From contig PCXA01000006.1 in NCBI GenBank assembly GCA_002796325.1, forward strand, positions 1 through 64,000: a stretch of 64,000 nucleotides of DNA. Direction: 5' to 3'. Below are positions 53,109 to 62,658 of the stretch, one piece after another. The DNA comes from Deltaproteobacteria bacterium CG11_big_fil_rev_8_21_14_0_20_47_16. Lineage in GTDB: Bacteria > UBA10199 > GCA-002796325 > 1-14-0-20-47-16. The position numbers were made by a program, and so were the translations under genes. Position 1 is the first letter of the stretch, and every line of letters starts with the position of its first letter. Under the pieces are notes generated by a model. It saw only the letters and a program-made list of their open reading frames with translations. It did no database searches and was not told where the DNA came from.

Positions 53109-53936
53109 TTACCAATCAATTGCCTGCAAACTGGTGTTGGGGACAATTTGACTCACCAGTCGCAGTAACGCATTATGCTTATTTTCCTGAAATTCTTTCT
53201 TGGAGATATAAGCCTTCACACGTCCAAGATTTGTATTCTTGATAAACTCCACTTCAGCAAGTCGAACATATCGAAGTGAAACATCCACCACACCTCGAGT
53301 TCCAAAATCACCATACAGATCAACACCTTGAAACTTATACACCTTCAAATTTCCATCACGCGATTCCTTCATTTTGAATGAAAATTGCGGCTCAAACACC
53401 AACTCTTTGGCATATTGGCAATAGCCATCATCCCAACTCTTAAAGCCTTTGCCTTGATTGAGTGGAAACTGCACCGCCTTATCAAACGACACTGTGTATT
53501 GGGGAATGGAGTCCGTTGAAACAAGATAAATTTTGGTAATATGTGCTGGGAATGCAGGATCCTGAAACACCTTTGCGGTAACCAAAATCTTACGTGCACT
53601 TGTGACATCAAACTGAACACCCATACCAATATCGGCCAAACTATTCTCGGCAATCACATTCAACAACCGATAAAACTGCTGCAATTTGGAATTCACGTGA
53701 GATGTATCAAATATTTGCTGCAACACTGGACGTAATGTTTCCGCCTTAAGCATTTTGATTCTTGATGATGTTGTGAGGGCATTAAGATCTTGAATCAGTT
53801 GATCAATATTCACTGGCGCAGGCGTTGTAACTGCTTGTGTTGGTTTGATATTACACTCCGGTGGCGGAAGCATGTCTTTACCTACAGCCGACACTGCCCA
53901 TAACATAACCAGTCCAACCCACCTCTTTTTCACCAT
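53109..53936 (-). CDS. Exported hypothetical protein (275 aa)
   Basis: A signal peptide is visible ('RWVGLVMLWAVSAVG'), followed by 'PPPECNIKPTQ' and a mature region with helical then strand-rich parts ('FDVTSARKILVTAKVF', 'RGVVDVSLRYVRLAEVEFI'). No family is recognised. GGAGG lies 9 bases before the ATG at 53936; an in-frame start at 53966 is less likely. The stop is 4 bp from the ychJ promoter element. Confidence 0.75.
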   Translation of the reverse strand: MVKKRWVGLVMLWAVSAVGKDMLPPPECNIKPTQAVTTPAPVNIDQLIQDLNALTTSSRIKMLKAETLRPVLQQIFDTSHVNSKLQQFYRLLNVIAENSLADIGMGVQFDVTSARKILVTAKVFQDPAFPAHITKIYLVSTDSIPQYTVSFDKAVQFPLNQGKGFKSWDDGYCQYAKELVFEPQFSFKMKESRDGNLKVYKFQGVDLYGDFGTRGVVDVSLRYVRLAEVEFIKNTNLGRVKAYISKKEFQENKHNALLRLVSQIVPNTSLQAIDW

Positions 53937-54015
53937 CACTTTTGACCTCCAAAACCCATAACCCATTAATTTTAAAAAGAAAGAACCCTAGGCGAAATGT
54001 ACCGGGTACACAAAG

Positions 54016-54663
54016 TTAGTAAATGTAGCAGCGTACAATCCATTCCATAAACAAGTTGGAGAGTGCATGAAATAAGATGGGAGCAATGAGGCCATCAGTG
54101 CGTTCGCGCAAATAACCAAAGACAAGCGATGGAAAGAAAATAGCAAAATGCCACCATTGAAATTGAATCAAACTATGAGCCGCTGCAAAGATAATACACG
54201 TTAGTATCCAACCCCACCCCAATCGTGCACCAAAAATTGACCACCGTGGCTTAAAGATCTGTTGGAACCGCGTTTGCATATATCCCCGAAAAAATGTTTC
54301 TTCCGGTAATGCGACCACGATCAATTGTGTCAGAATCAGATTCCAAGATGGCAACATCGCAAATTTGAATGGATTGCCACCCCAGTAGAGCTGCGCCCAG
54401 AGATGTACCAAAAATGTATAAGGCACAAATATAATAATTGCCCACAGCAAAAAGAACCCCAGTGATCGCAAAACATGTAGGGGTGAGGTTTCAATAAAGA
54501 CAAGCTGGTTGCGGTGCTTGCGCGTTATCGCCAAGGGGACATAAAGCAATACTGCTGCAAAAATAAGACTACGGTATTGAAATAAAATGGAAAACGACTG
54601 AAGCCGCTCAATCATGTGGCCAAATGCCACAACAACTGCTGTGACCAAAAGAACTTGTATCAT
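54016..54663 (-). CDS. CPBP-family intramembrane metalloprotease
   Basis: A 215-aa polytopic membrane protein with the CAAX protease/bacteriocin-processing (CPBP) motifs 'EETFFRGYMQTRFQ' and later 'ILFHALSNLFM'. Members cleave membrane substrates or act as self-immunity proteins. The ATG at 54663 overlaps the lgt stop as ATGA, a better start than the in-frame ATG at 54687. It ends the lipoprotein-maturation operon. Confidence 0.88.
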   Translation of the reverse strand: MIQVLLVTAVVVAFGHMIERLQSFSILFQYRSLIFAAVLLYVPLAITRKHRNQLVFIETSPLHVLRSLGFFLLWAIIIFVPYTFLVHLWAQLYWGGNPFKFAMLPSWNLILTQLIVVALPEETFFRGYMQTRFQQIFKPRWSIFGARLGWGWILTCIIFAAAHSLIQFQWWHFAIFFPSLVFGYLRERTDGLIAPILFHALSNLFMEWIVRCYIY

Positions 54664-55475
54664 GCGACTGGATACCGTTTTTGACACCAGCGATACACCA
54701 ACACGCCCGCCACAAAGAAACCAATCATTACGACTTGACCTGTGGAGACCAAGCCGTTGAAATACATGCCACGATCTTCATCACCCCGCAAAAACTCAAT
54801 AAGAAAACGTGATAAACCATAATACATCAAAAATATGGCCACCATCTGTCCATGAAATGTTTGATAGCGGTGGCGCCACTGCATGAAGAAGAACAAGACA
54901 ATTGCACTAATTTGAAAATAGATTTGTGAGGCATGAAGCGGAATATTGGGATAAAAATGATATGCTGTTGAATTGGGATCCGTAAACGTCAGGTGTATAA
55001 AAAAGTCCGTCGGCCGGCCATAGCAACAACCCGCCAGTAGACATCCCAAACGAACAAAGAAGAGAATAAATGGCACGACTCTCGCCATGATATCCAAGTA
55101 TGGCAACATCGGCTGTTTGCGCCACTTGAAGTAGAGAATCCAACCTCCAATGGTCGCAATAAATGCCCCTAGGGAAACAAAACCACCCTGCCAGAAGTAA
55201 AACACACGCACAAACAACGATGGATCCCAGGGCCAAATGCCATAGTAATCAGGCGCTTCAACCAAGACGTGAAAAATGCGCGCACCCAACATTGATGCAA
55301 CCACGGCAATAATGGCCATGTCCAAAACAACCACTTCAGAACGACCATCTTGTCGCGCAAATCGAACAGCAAAATAAGTGGCTACCAATGTCGCCACCAT
55401 AATCATAAAGAAGAATGCGGGAACACCCGCAATACCGAGCGACGAAAACCAGCCTTTAAACAATATCGGCATCAT
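54660..55475 (-). CDS. lgt: Prolipoprotein diacylglyceryl transferase, copy 1
   Basis: A 271-aa polytopic inner-membrane enzyme that adds diacylglyceryl to the lipobox Cys of prolipoproteins. The core 'VRLGCLLAGCCYGRP' and the C-terminal 'SRFLIEFLRGDEDRG' match the Cys-containing Lgt branch found in deltaproteobacteria-like genomes. The start overlaps the lspA stop (ATGA). A paralogue at 59353 has an even more canonical 'GRLGCLMAGCC' core. Confidence 0.88.
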   Translation of the reverse strand: MMPILFKGWFSSLGIAGVPAFFFMIMVATLVATYFAVRFARQDGRSEVVVLDMAIIAVVASMLGARIFHVLVEAPDYYGIWPWDPSLFVRVFYFWQGGFVSLGAFIATIGGWILYFKWRKQPMLPYLDIMARVVPFILFFVRLGCLLAGCCYGRPTDFFIHLTFTDPNSTAYHFYPNIPLHASQIYFQISAIVLFFFMQWRHRYQTFHGQMVAIFLMYYGLSRFLIEFLRGDEDRGMYFNGLVSTGQVVMIGFFVAGVLVYRWCQKRYPVA

Positions 55476-56005
55476 GCGTTGTTCCTCCCCTCAAAAAATA
55501 TCATATGAATAACAATTAAGACCATTGCAATTGTGATCGCACTATCTGCCACATTAAATGATGGCCACTCCCATTTAAATCCAATGTGCCAACCCAAGAC
55601 ATTCCAATTAGCAACCGCATCACGCCAATGAAAAGACAAGAAATCCACAACATTCCCAAAGCGAATGCGGTCAACTAAGTTACCCACTAAGCCACCAAAC
55701 ACCAAAGCAATGACCCAGGACATCAGTGTAACATAATTGGGAAGTTTGCGTAAAATACTGATGAGTACTACCACCGCTATCAGGGCAACGACATAAAAGA
55801 AGGGTTCGCGCAATGGGCTGTCTGAATTGGCAAACATCCCAAAAGCAGCGCCCGTATTGCGAATGTGAACAATATCAAAGAATCCTGGAATCACAGGTAC
55901 GGTGCTATACAGCGGCACATACGTTAGAATGAGCCACTTGGTAAGTTGATCCAACGCAATAATGACAGCACTGACAATGATAACCAATTTGTATTTGGAT
56001 GGCAT
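55472..56005 (-). CDS. lspA: Lipoprotein signal peptidase
   Basis: A 177-aa aspartic membrane protease that removes the signal peptide of acylated lipoproteins. Four hydrophobic segments; catalytic Asp motifs 'GNLVDRIRFGNVVDF' and 'FNVADSAI' are intact, and 'DQLTKW' is at the N-terminus. The ATG at 56005 gives the normal length; the frame upstream only runs through a palindromic repeat and the end of ileS. Confidence 0.95.
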   Translation of the reverse strand: MPSKYKLVIIVSAVIIALDQLTKWLILTYVPLYSTVPVIPGFFDIVHIRNTGAAFGMFANSDSPLREPFFYVVALIAVVVLISILRKLPNYVTLMSWVIALVFGGLVGNLVDRIRFGNVVDFLSFHWRDAVANWNVLGWHIGFKWEWPSFNVADSAITIAMVLIVIHMIFFEGRNNA

Positions 56006-56023
56006 GATACTTATTCCCCCAAG

Positions 56024-56058
56024 GTGATTGCAGCGCCCTGAAGGGCCTCGCAATGACA
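56024..56058. repeat. Palindromic repeat, GCAATC-type, between ileS and lspA
   Basis: Read on the minus strand: CATTGCGAGG, a GCCCT/AGGGC hairpin, then GCTGCAATCACC. The arms ATTGC/GCAAT pair. It matches a widespread class of dispersed bacterial palindromes and is related in layout to 21956-22000. Confidence 0.75.
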
Positions 56059-56061
56059 GCC

Positions 56062-58863
56062 TTACCCCACAACCTCGATACAACGCGTACATAATGTAGG
56101 TGCGTTGCCATGCTGCCCCACACCGGATGCACGCCGCCAACACCGCTCGCACTTTTCGCGGTCAGAACGCGTCACCGCAATTTGGATACTGGGATTGCGC
56201 GTAAATGCCCCCACATATTTTCCCTCAGCAGGACCAAATTCAACTTCAGATACCAACAACAAATCAGCCAGTTCATCTCCAAAGCGCTCTAAGAATCCCT
56301 TAAGATCACCATCTGCAGAGACTGTAATTTTAGCATCCAATGAATTACCAATTTCTTTGTCCTTACGCGCAGGTTCAATCACGGCAGTCACGTCCGATCG
56401 AAACTCACGCAACCGTTCCCAACGCTCAATTTCAGTAGGATTAATATCACCCAAAGTTGTTTCAGTTGTTGGCATTGGTGCCAGGAATACAGATTCCTGG
56501 CGGCCTGTGTAAGTCGGCGAAAATTGCCAAATTTCTTCTGCTGTAAAAGAAAGAATCGGCGCAATCAAACGTGCGACAGTCTCTAAAATAATCCACATGG
56601 CGGACTGCGCTGAACGCCGAAGTTCGCCACACTTCTTTTCACAGTATAAACGGTCTTTTAAAACATCTAAATAGAACGCACTCATGTCCACTGTGCAGAA
56701 TTGATTGAGGGCATGATACACCGCATGAAATTCAAAATTCTGATAGGCCGCCTGGCAACGCCACACCAATTGACGCAACAGGTGCAATGCATAACGATCC
56801 AAAAGCTGCATTTTTTCTGGGGGAATAAAATCACCTTTGGGATCAAAATCATTTAAGTTCCCCAAAATGAACCGTGCCGTATTGCGAATTTTGCGGTAGC
56901 CTTCGATAACGCGACTCAAAATTTCAGACGAAAAGCGTGTATCATTGCGATAGTCTTCAGCCGACACCCACAAGCGCAGCACCTCTGCACCGTTTTTGGC
57001 AATCACTTCTTCCGGTGGGATAAAATTTTTGGCCGATTTGGAATATTTGCGACCTTCTGCATCCATTACAAACCCATGTGTCAGCACAGCTTTGTAAGGC
57101 GCGTGTCCGCGGGTCGCCATCGCTGTAAGCAGTGACGTATGAAACCAGCCACGATGCTGATCGCTACCTTCCAGATACAAGTCCACAGGCAATTGAATGC
57201 CCTTCTTCTCAATGACTGCCGCATAGGACACACCGGAATCAAACCACACATCCAAGATATTCCACTCTTTGACAAAATGATCAGCAGTATTACAAGTGGG
57301 GCATACAAAACCTTCTGGCATTAACGATTCAAGTTCATCGCTGTACCATGCATCAGCACCCTTCTCATCAAAGACGCTTGCCACATGACGAATAAACTCG
57401 GGCGTGGTGTGCACTTGATTACACTGTGTGCAGGTCACCGCCACAATGGGAACACCCCAAGAACGCTGACGCGACAAACACCAATCCGGACGATTTTGTA
57501 GCATCCCAAAAATGCGCTCACGTCCCCACGATGGAATCCATTGAACACGATCCACTTCTTCCAAGACGCGCGAACGGAAATTGTCCTTTTCCATGCTTAA
57601 AAACCACTGCTCGGTTGCACGATAGATCACTGGTTTTTTGCATCGCCAACAATGGGGATAGGAATGTGAAATTTTGGATTCAAAAATTAAAGCACCCAAA
57701 TCTTTTAATTTATCGATAACTAGAGGATTGGCTTTGGTAGTTGTCACTCCCACCAACCAATCGCAGTTCACATCTTGCGTAAACTTACCATAATGATCCA
57801 AAGGCGCAAAGGCATCCAAACCGTACTTCTGACCCACAATGAAGTCTTCCTGACCGTGCCCAGGTGCAGTATGGACGCAGCCAGTACCTGCATCGATTGT
57901 CACATGATCACCCATCACAATAAGCGAATCACGATCAATAAATGGATGACGTGCTGTCTTCCTATCCAACAATTTGGGGTCCACAGAACCGACTACTTTG
58001 GCGTTTTCCAAACCAGTGGCTTCAAGCATGGGACGCACAAGGCCTTCTGCCACCACCCACAATTCCTGATCTACTTGCACAGCAACGTAGTGAAAATGCG
58101 GATTCAACGCGATGCCCAAATTGGCAGGCAGAGTCCATGGAGTTGTTGTCCAGATCACCATGTACATTGGCAAGTTGGGTAAATTGTTTTCTTTGGCGAC
58201 TTGCTCGTCACCATTCAAACGAAATTTGACATAGATTGAAGGTGAGCTGTGATCTGCATACTCTACTTCAGCTTCTGCCAATGCCGTTGCACAAGACATA
58301 CACCAATAAATAGGCTTGCGCCCCCGATACACCATTCCCTTTTCAACACAGTTGGCAAATTCACGCGCAATTTGCCCTTCGTATGAGAAGTCCATTGTTC
58401 GGTAAGGATTGTCCCAATCTGCAAATGCACCCAAACGCTTAAACTGTTCACGTTGACGGTCAATCACACCCGCTGCATAGTCCCGGCACTTTTGACGAAT
58501 TTCTAGCGCAGTCATTTCTTTCTTTTTGCCACCCAATTCCTTTTCAACTTGCAACTCAATGGGCAAACCGTGGCAATCCCAACCAGGAGTTAATGGCGTC
58601 GCAAACCCCGACATTGCCTTGAACTTAATCGTAATATCTTTGAGCACTTTGTTCATGATGTGACCGATGTGAATATCCCCATTGGCGTACGGGGGACCAT
58701 CGTGCAAAATGAAAGGCGGCGCTGATTTACGCTCACTCAATAATTTATTATAGATGTCCATCGATTCCCAGCGCGCAAGAAATTCTGGCTCACGCCGCGC
58801 CAGGTCTGCCTTCATCGGGAATTCCGTTTGGGGCAGCAGAAGTGTATCTTTGTAGTCTGTCAT
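56062..58863 (-). CDS. ileS: Isoleucyl-tRNA synthetase
   Basis: A 933-aa class I synthetase with HIGH motif 'PPYANGDIHIGHIMNK', the CP1 editing region ('TTTPWTLPANLGI'), and a C-terminal zinc finger ('CERCWRRASGVG', 'LCTRC'). The KMSKS motif reads 'GRKYSKSAKN', with Tyr in place of Met. Its ATG overlaps the stop of the upstream lipoprotein gene by 4 nt, placing it inside the lgt-lspA operon; ileS-lspA linkage is common. Confidence 0.97.
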   Translation of the reverse strand: MTDYKDTLLLPQTEFPMKADLARREPEFLARWESMDIYNKLLSERKSAPPFILHDGPPYANGDIHIGHIMNKVLKDITIKFKAMSGFATPLTPGWDCHGLPIELQVEKELGGKKKEMTALEIRQKCRDYAAGVIDRQREQFKRLGAFADWDNPYRTMDFSYEGQIAREFANCVEKGMVYRGRKPIYWCMSCATALAEAEVEYADHSSPSIYVKFRLNGDEQVAKENNLPNLPMYMVIWTTTPWTLPANLGIALNPHFHYVAVQVDQELWVVAEGLVRPMLEATGLENAKVVGSVDPKLLDRKTARHPFIDRDSLIVMGDHVTIDAGTGCVHTAPGHGQEDFIVGQKYGLDAFAPLDHYGKFTQDVNCDWLVGVTTTKANPLVIDKLKDLGALIFESKISHSYPHCWRCKKPVIYRATEQWFLSMEKDNFRSRVLEEVDRVQWIPSWGRERIFGMLQNRPDWCLSRQRSWGVPIVAVTCTQCNQVHTTPEFIRHVASVFDEKGADAWYSDELESLMPEGFVCPTCNTADHFVKEWNILDVWFDSGVSYAAVIEKKGIQLPVDLYLEGSDQHRGWFHTSLLTAMATRGHAPYKAVLTHGFVMDAEGRKYSKSAKNFIPPEEVIAKNGAEVLRLWVSAEDYRNDTRFSSEILSRVIEGYRKIRNTARFILGNLNDFDPKGDFIPPEKMQLLDRYALHLLRQLVWRCQAAYQNFEFHAVYHALNQFCTVDMSAFYLDVLKDRLYCEKKCGELRRSAQSAMWIILETVARLIAPILSFTAEEIWQFSPTYTGRQESVFLAPMPTTETTLGDINPTEIERWERLREFRSDVTAVIEPARKDKEIGNSLDAKITVSADGDLKGFLERFGDELADLLLVSEVEFGPAEGKYVGAFTRNPSIQIAVTRSDREKCERCWRRASGVGQHGNAPTLCTRCIEVVG

Positions 58864-59363
58864 TCGTGATAATCCTCAACCCCCAGGTTGGTTACATCCG
58901 GCGTATCAGATCTTAGATAATTACCGATTTTCTTAAACACATCTTCTTCCTGATAGCCGCTTGATTTTACTTCGTGAACAATTGTACGTACATGCGATGT
59001 AATCACCACACGCGTTTTGCCTCCTTCAGGCATAACATTCAATACCAATTGGTAGTAACCAGCAAAGTTCCCGAAATCACGCGTATCAGGATCCGTACGA
59101 TCAAATGGATTAATATAATGGGAGTTGGGAGTTGTTGGCACCCACGATGTCGAAATCAATCCATTCACCAAATCTTCATGCCCAACAGGATAATCATCTG
59201 CAGCTAACGCCCAGCGAATGGCATAGTACACTTGGTTAGGCGTTGCTGAGAATGTCTTCTCATATGATTTAGTTGTTTGGTCTTTACCCTGGATCAAGGG
59301 CTTTGCACAGGCAGATAACAAGACCAATGCCACCAACATACCAAAACCGCATTTATTTTGCAT
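58860..59363 (-). CDS. Lipoprotein of unknown family (167 aa)
   Basis: The signal peptide ends in the lipobox 'LLSAC' (Cys near residue 19). The mature part has one alpha/beta domain ('SYEKTFSATPNQVYYAIRWAL', 'GYYQLVLNVMPEGGKTRVVIT') that recalls BamC/NlpB-like or DUF3568-like folds, without a certain match. It overlaps lgt copy 2 by 11 bp upstream and ileS by 4 bp downstream, so it may be a client of the enzymes encoded with it. Confidence 0.8.
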   Translation of the reverse strand: MQNKCGFGMLVALVLLSACAKPLIQGKDQTTKSYEKTFSATPNQVYYAIRWALAADDYPVGHEDLVNGLISTSWVPTTPNSHYINPFDRTDPDTRDFGNFAGYYQLVLNVMPEGGKTRVVITSHVRTIVHEVKSSGYQEEDVFKKIGNYLRSDTPDVTNLGVEDYHE

Positions 59364-60138
59364 AACGCCTCCGCCACAAATATAGTCCCAATCCCATTGA
59401 TGCCATAATCAATGCGATTCCTTGAGACGTTGATACGTAAGGATCAATCCAATACCCACGATCGGTATCACCACGAATGTATTCCAGAGTGAAGCGCAAC
59501 ACTGCATAAATCATCAGATACAACAAGATGATCTGGCCTGAAAATTTTTGGCGCCGCCCCATCCATGCCAGAAACAGAAAAATACACACTTCGCCCAGAG
59601 ATTCCATAATTTGCGTGGGATACAATGCGATTCCTACAGGGGCCAGTGACCCCACACCATCCGGAAATGTGATGCCATACCATGCATCCAATGGTGCGGG
59701 ACGACCATGGCAACAACCCGCCATCAGGCACCCAAGACGTCCAAAAGCATGTCCCAAGGAAACGCCTGGCGCAACAATATCAGCACAAGTCCAGAATGAT
59801 AATTTATAACGCCAGACATAGAATGCAACGGCCATAATACCACCAACAACACCGCCATAGAATGTAATGCCACCTTGCCAAATTTTAAAGATATCCAGCG
59901 GTGCATGAATAAACATGCCTGGATCCACCACCAAAATGTAATGAAGACGGGAAACAACAAGGCCCGTAAGGATCATGTAAAATACCATGTCCATGATACG
60001 GTTGGGATTTTCACCGCGACGCTTGGCATCAAAACCACACCACCACATACCTGCCAAGAACCCCGCGGCTGCCATAACGCCGTACGTATGAATTGTAATT
60101 CCCCCGAATACTGGAATTGTAAATAAAACCGGATGCAT
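59353..60138 (-). CDS. lgt: Prolipoprotein diacylglyceryl transferase, copy 2
   Basis: A 261-aa polytopic enzyme and the first gene of the operon. Motifs: 'THTYGVMAAAGFLAG'-type start ('IHTYGVMAAAGF'), 'GGITFYGGVVGG' , 'AFGRLGCLMAGCCHGRP' and 'FTLEYIRGDTDRG'. It is the more canonical Lgt of the pair: the gene at 54660 lacks the 'HTYGVM' pattern. No clear ribosome-binding site is visible. Confidence 0.93.
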   Translation of the reverse strand: MHPVLFTIPVFGGITIHTYGVMAAAGFLAGMWWCGFDAKRRGENPNRIMDMVFYMILTGLVVSRLHYILVVDPGMFIHAPLDIFKIWQGGITFYGGVVGGIMAVAFYVWRYKLSFWTCADIVAPGVSLGHAFGRLGCLMAGCCHGRPAPLDAWYGITFPDGVGSLAPVGIALYPTQIMESLGEVCIFLFLAWMGRRQKFSGQIILLYLMIYAVLRFTLEYIRGDTDRGYWIDPYVSTSQGIALIMASMGLGLYLWRRRYAK

Positions 60139-60203
60139 AAGTGCTGCGTCTATAAGGGAGGAAGTACTAGAAGTAAATGAAAAATCGGCTAGAAATTACT
60201 CAC

Positions 60204-60656
60204 TTACTGGATGATTGCGCCCACGACACCGCCAAGTGCACAACCAGCAGCTGCAACAAGTAGGAACGGGCCTGTGGATGAAAAAACAATCCCACCAGCA
60301 AGAGCGCCTGCAACGCCACCAATGGCAGGTGCTTCTATAGGATATTCAGAATAATTGAGAAATTCAGAACGCTTTTGGCGGGACAGCGCAACAAGCGGAA
60401 TATTCCCTTTTAGCACTTCAGCTTTGAACAAATTGTATTGATAGTCTGAAACATGACCTAAGAAATGATCTGATCCACTATCGCAGTCATCCCCGATAAC
60501 AACTTTTGCACGATGTTCGTCACGAACGGTTAAACAAACGGGGACATCCAAAAGGCGACTAAAATAGCCTCTGTTCTGTAAAGCATCTTCAAATGCATTA
60601 TATGTGTGATGGTTACGCACATATGTTAAACCAACATCTGTAGTTAGTGCACTCAT
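60204..60656 (-). CDS. Small protein with Gly-rich C-terminal membrane segment
   Basis: A 150-aa protein of unknown family. The N-terminal two thirds are soluble ('YVRNHHTYNAFEDALQNRGY', 'DHFLGHVSDYQYNLFKAEVL'); the C-terminus is a Gly/Ala-zipper hydrophobic stretch ('AIGGVAGALAGGIVFSS' and 'LLVAAAGCALGGVVGAII'). GGAGG lies 5 bases before the ATG at 60656. Its product could insert in a membrane. Confidence 0.65.
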   Translation of the reverse strand: MSALTTDVGLTYVRNHHTYNAFEDALQNRGYFSRLLDVPVCLTVRDEHRAKVVIGDDCDSGSDHFLGHVSDYQYNLFKAEVLKGNIPLVALSRQKRSEFLNYSEYPIEAPAIGGVAGALAGGIVFSSTGPFLLVAAAGCALGGVVGAIIQ

Positions 60657-60758
60657 TGAAGCCTCCGTATTAAATAATGCGGGGGCCTCTAACGGAGCCA
60701 TCATAATGAATCAAGACTTTTTGAGAGGTGTTTTGACCTGCTGCAGCAATGGGCATTC

Positions 60759-62420
60759 TTAGCGGGTACGAATCAAAACGGCCTGTAAATTGGCGCTACT
60801 GCTACCTGTAATGGTCAGCGGATCAGACTGCGCTGAAAGACTGTAGTATGCGGTACCTGTTGGAGCCAAAGTTACACCACTACTACCACTAAAACTGCTC
60901 ACGGAGGGACCATCCAAAACTGTACCGCGTCCATCATCTGCAATACACTGCAGACAAACACCATCCCATTGGCTAGTCGTTGAATTATAGGTGCGATCTT
61001 TGAACACATAGCGCGAATCGCTAATGATGCCGGCATTGGTCATTCCAACCGCCACTGCCCATCTCATAAAGAACTCTTCAAATTGGTCAAAACTAGAATC
61101 CGTTCCTGCAAACGCATTTTCAATATTATCCACTTCCGTTTTATCGGTGCCCACAAGACGTGCTAAAAACGCATTACCATCACTACTTTGTTCATATAAA
61201 AATCGGATGAACAAGAATGAAGCACCACGTTGCTTCAGATTGGCCGAGCTTCCAGAAACTAATGATGTTGTTGCGGTGGCATTCAAGAACAGATCCACAC
61301 GGGATGGATTTTCCTGACAATAGCCCGTCACGCATTCCATGTTATGAGACAGTGCTTCATTCAACCATGTCCGCTCTGGACTACCACCGCGCAGTAACAC
61401 GTGTTGGTTGTAGCTAATGGCATGCTGAATTTCATGAGGCAACACAGCGTTGAGCAAATTGTTTAAGGCAAATGACTTACTAATTGCTGAACCATATTCG
61501 CCACTAGGATCTGGCACTAAAGCGAAAACAATTTCCTGCTCATTGCTCACAGGGTTACTACCAGTACGGGGATACAAATCTGCTGCGTAGAAGAATCCTG
61601 TGACAATACCACCACCTTGGCCACCCAAGCGATTTACACGGTCGGTCAATAAAAATGTAAGGCGTCCATCGCCATTAATGTCAGATGCATCGCCTAATAC
61701 AGCAACATCAATAGCAGCAGAACTTTCAGATATGGTACAAAGGTCTTGTAACTCTTGGGCTGTGAAAATATCACCATCATTATTGTCCAATGCCACAACC
61801 AAATGGTCTGTCACACATACAACAGTTGCTGTAATGTCAGCATATGAGGTTGTTGATGTAAGAGAAGCTAAAACACGAAAGCTTTCCTGATCGCCAACTG
61901 TGGTTACAGATGACAATGTCTTGGCCACAGACTTGCCAACCCCACGACTGCCACCTTCAACAGGAACTTCATTTATAGCCAGATCTTCCTCATTGAAGCG
62001 TAAAAATGTATCAAAAGCATCGCCCACATCCGTACTTATTTCATTCGTAGAGATGTCTAATGCCTTTGCCATTGAATCAAAATCCTCGACAGAAACATCA
62101 CCCAACGTCACTGAACTGGATCCGCCGCTGGTATTGGTTGATTGAACTACCAGTTCGTATTGGGAAGACGATGATGCATCAGTAAAATCGATTGTTGCAT
62201 TTCCTTCGCTGAAAGTGACGGGATAAATGTCACCTACATTCAACTCAGACACTTTCGTTGTACTCGAGACAGTCCCGTTCTGGATTGTTGTGGACTCAGA
62301 ACTGGTACTCGCCGCATCGCCACCACTCGAGGAACCGCAAGCAGTCAGGGCTATTGCCACCAAACCTGTCATTCCCAAGGTCCGGATGGTTTTACTTAAT
62401 TTGGCAAATCCCAGTACCAT
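60759..62420 (-). CDS. M30-like zinc metallopeptidase lipoprotein
   Basis: A 553-aa lipoprotein with lipobox 'LTAC' (Cys28) and a Ser/Thr/Gly-rich linker. The zinc motif 'HEIQH' is at residues 329-333 and a third-ligand Glu is in 'LNEALSHN' (Glu355), the gluzincin layout of hyicolysin-type M30 peptidases. A Ca-binding-like 'DINGDGRLTFLLTD' (248-261) precedes 'GGGIVTGFFYAADLYP'. GGGGGAG lies upstream of the ATG. A paralogue lies directly upstream on the same strand. Confidence 0.82.
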   Translation of the reverse strand: MVLGFAKLSKTIRTLGMTGLVAIALTACGSSSGGDAASTSSESTTIQNGTVSSTTKVSELNVGDIYPVTFSEGNATIDFTDASSSSQYELVVQSTNTSGGSSSVTLGDVSVEDFDSMAKALDISTNEISTDVGDAFDTFLRFNEEDLAINEVPVEGGSRGVGKSVAKTLSSVTTVGDQESFRVLASLTSTTSYADITATVVCVTDHLVVALDNNDGDIFTAQELQDLCTISESSAAIDVAVLGDASDINGDGRLTFLLTDRVNRLGGQGGGIVTGFFYAADLYPRTGSNPVSNEQEIVFALVPDPSGEYGSAISKSFALNNLLNAVLPHEIQHAISYNQHVLLRGGSPERTWLNEALSHNMECVTGYCQENPSRVDLFLNATATTSLVSGSSANLKQRGASFLFIRFLYEQSSDGNAFLARLVGTDKTEVDNIENAFAGTDSSFDQFEEFFMRWAVAVGMTNAGIISDSRYVFKDRTYNSTTSQWDGVCLQCIADDGRGTVLDGPSVSSFSGSSGVTLAPTGTAYYSLSAQSDPLTITGSSSANLQAVLIRTR

Positions 62421-62555
62421 AGCTCCCCCTTCTGGGGACTATGGAAAAGCAACGGTTGTGCCAGCCAAAGAATTACTCGTTTTTGGAATTTTCAATTTCA
62501 AATACAGTGACTTAAGATCACATATTTACCACACATTAGCGCCAGACCTTTGTCA

Positions 62556-62599
62556 GTTACGTGGGCTTCCACCCACTTTCGGGATGGAAGTCACGTAAC
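62556..62599. terminator. Long hairpin between the two M30-like genes
   Basis: GTTACGTG-GCTTCCA pairs with TGGAAGTCACGTAAC over about 15 bp with one bulge, with an additional CCC/GGG inner pair. On the plus strand a loose T-run follows; on the minus strand, the direction of the genes, none does. It may stop transcription or protect the mRNA end of the upstream gene. Confidence 0.5.
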
Positions 62600-62658
62600 C
62601 CTTTGATTTTTATAATTATGCTACTGAAAGGCGGCACACCCACCGTGTCAAAAACCAC

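Noticed and set aside
62500-62600. Riboswitch between the M30-like genes
   Set aside because: Only a single long hairpin is visible; no known aptamer consensus (c-di-GMP, SAM, cobalamin) could be matched.
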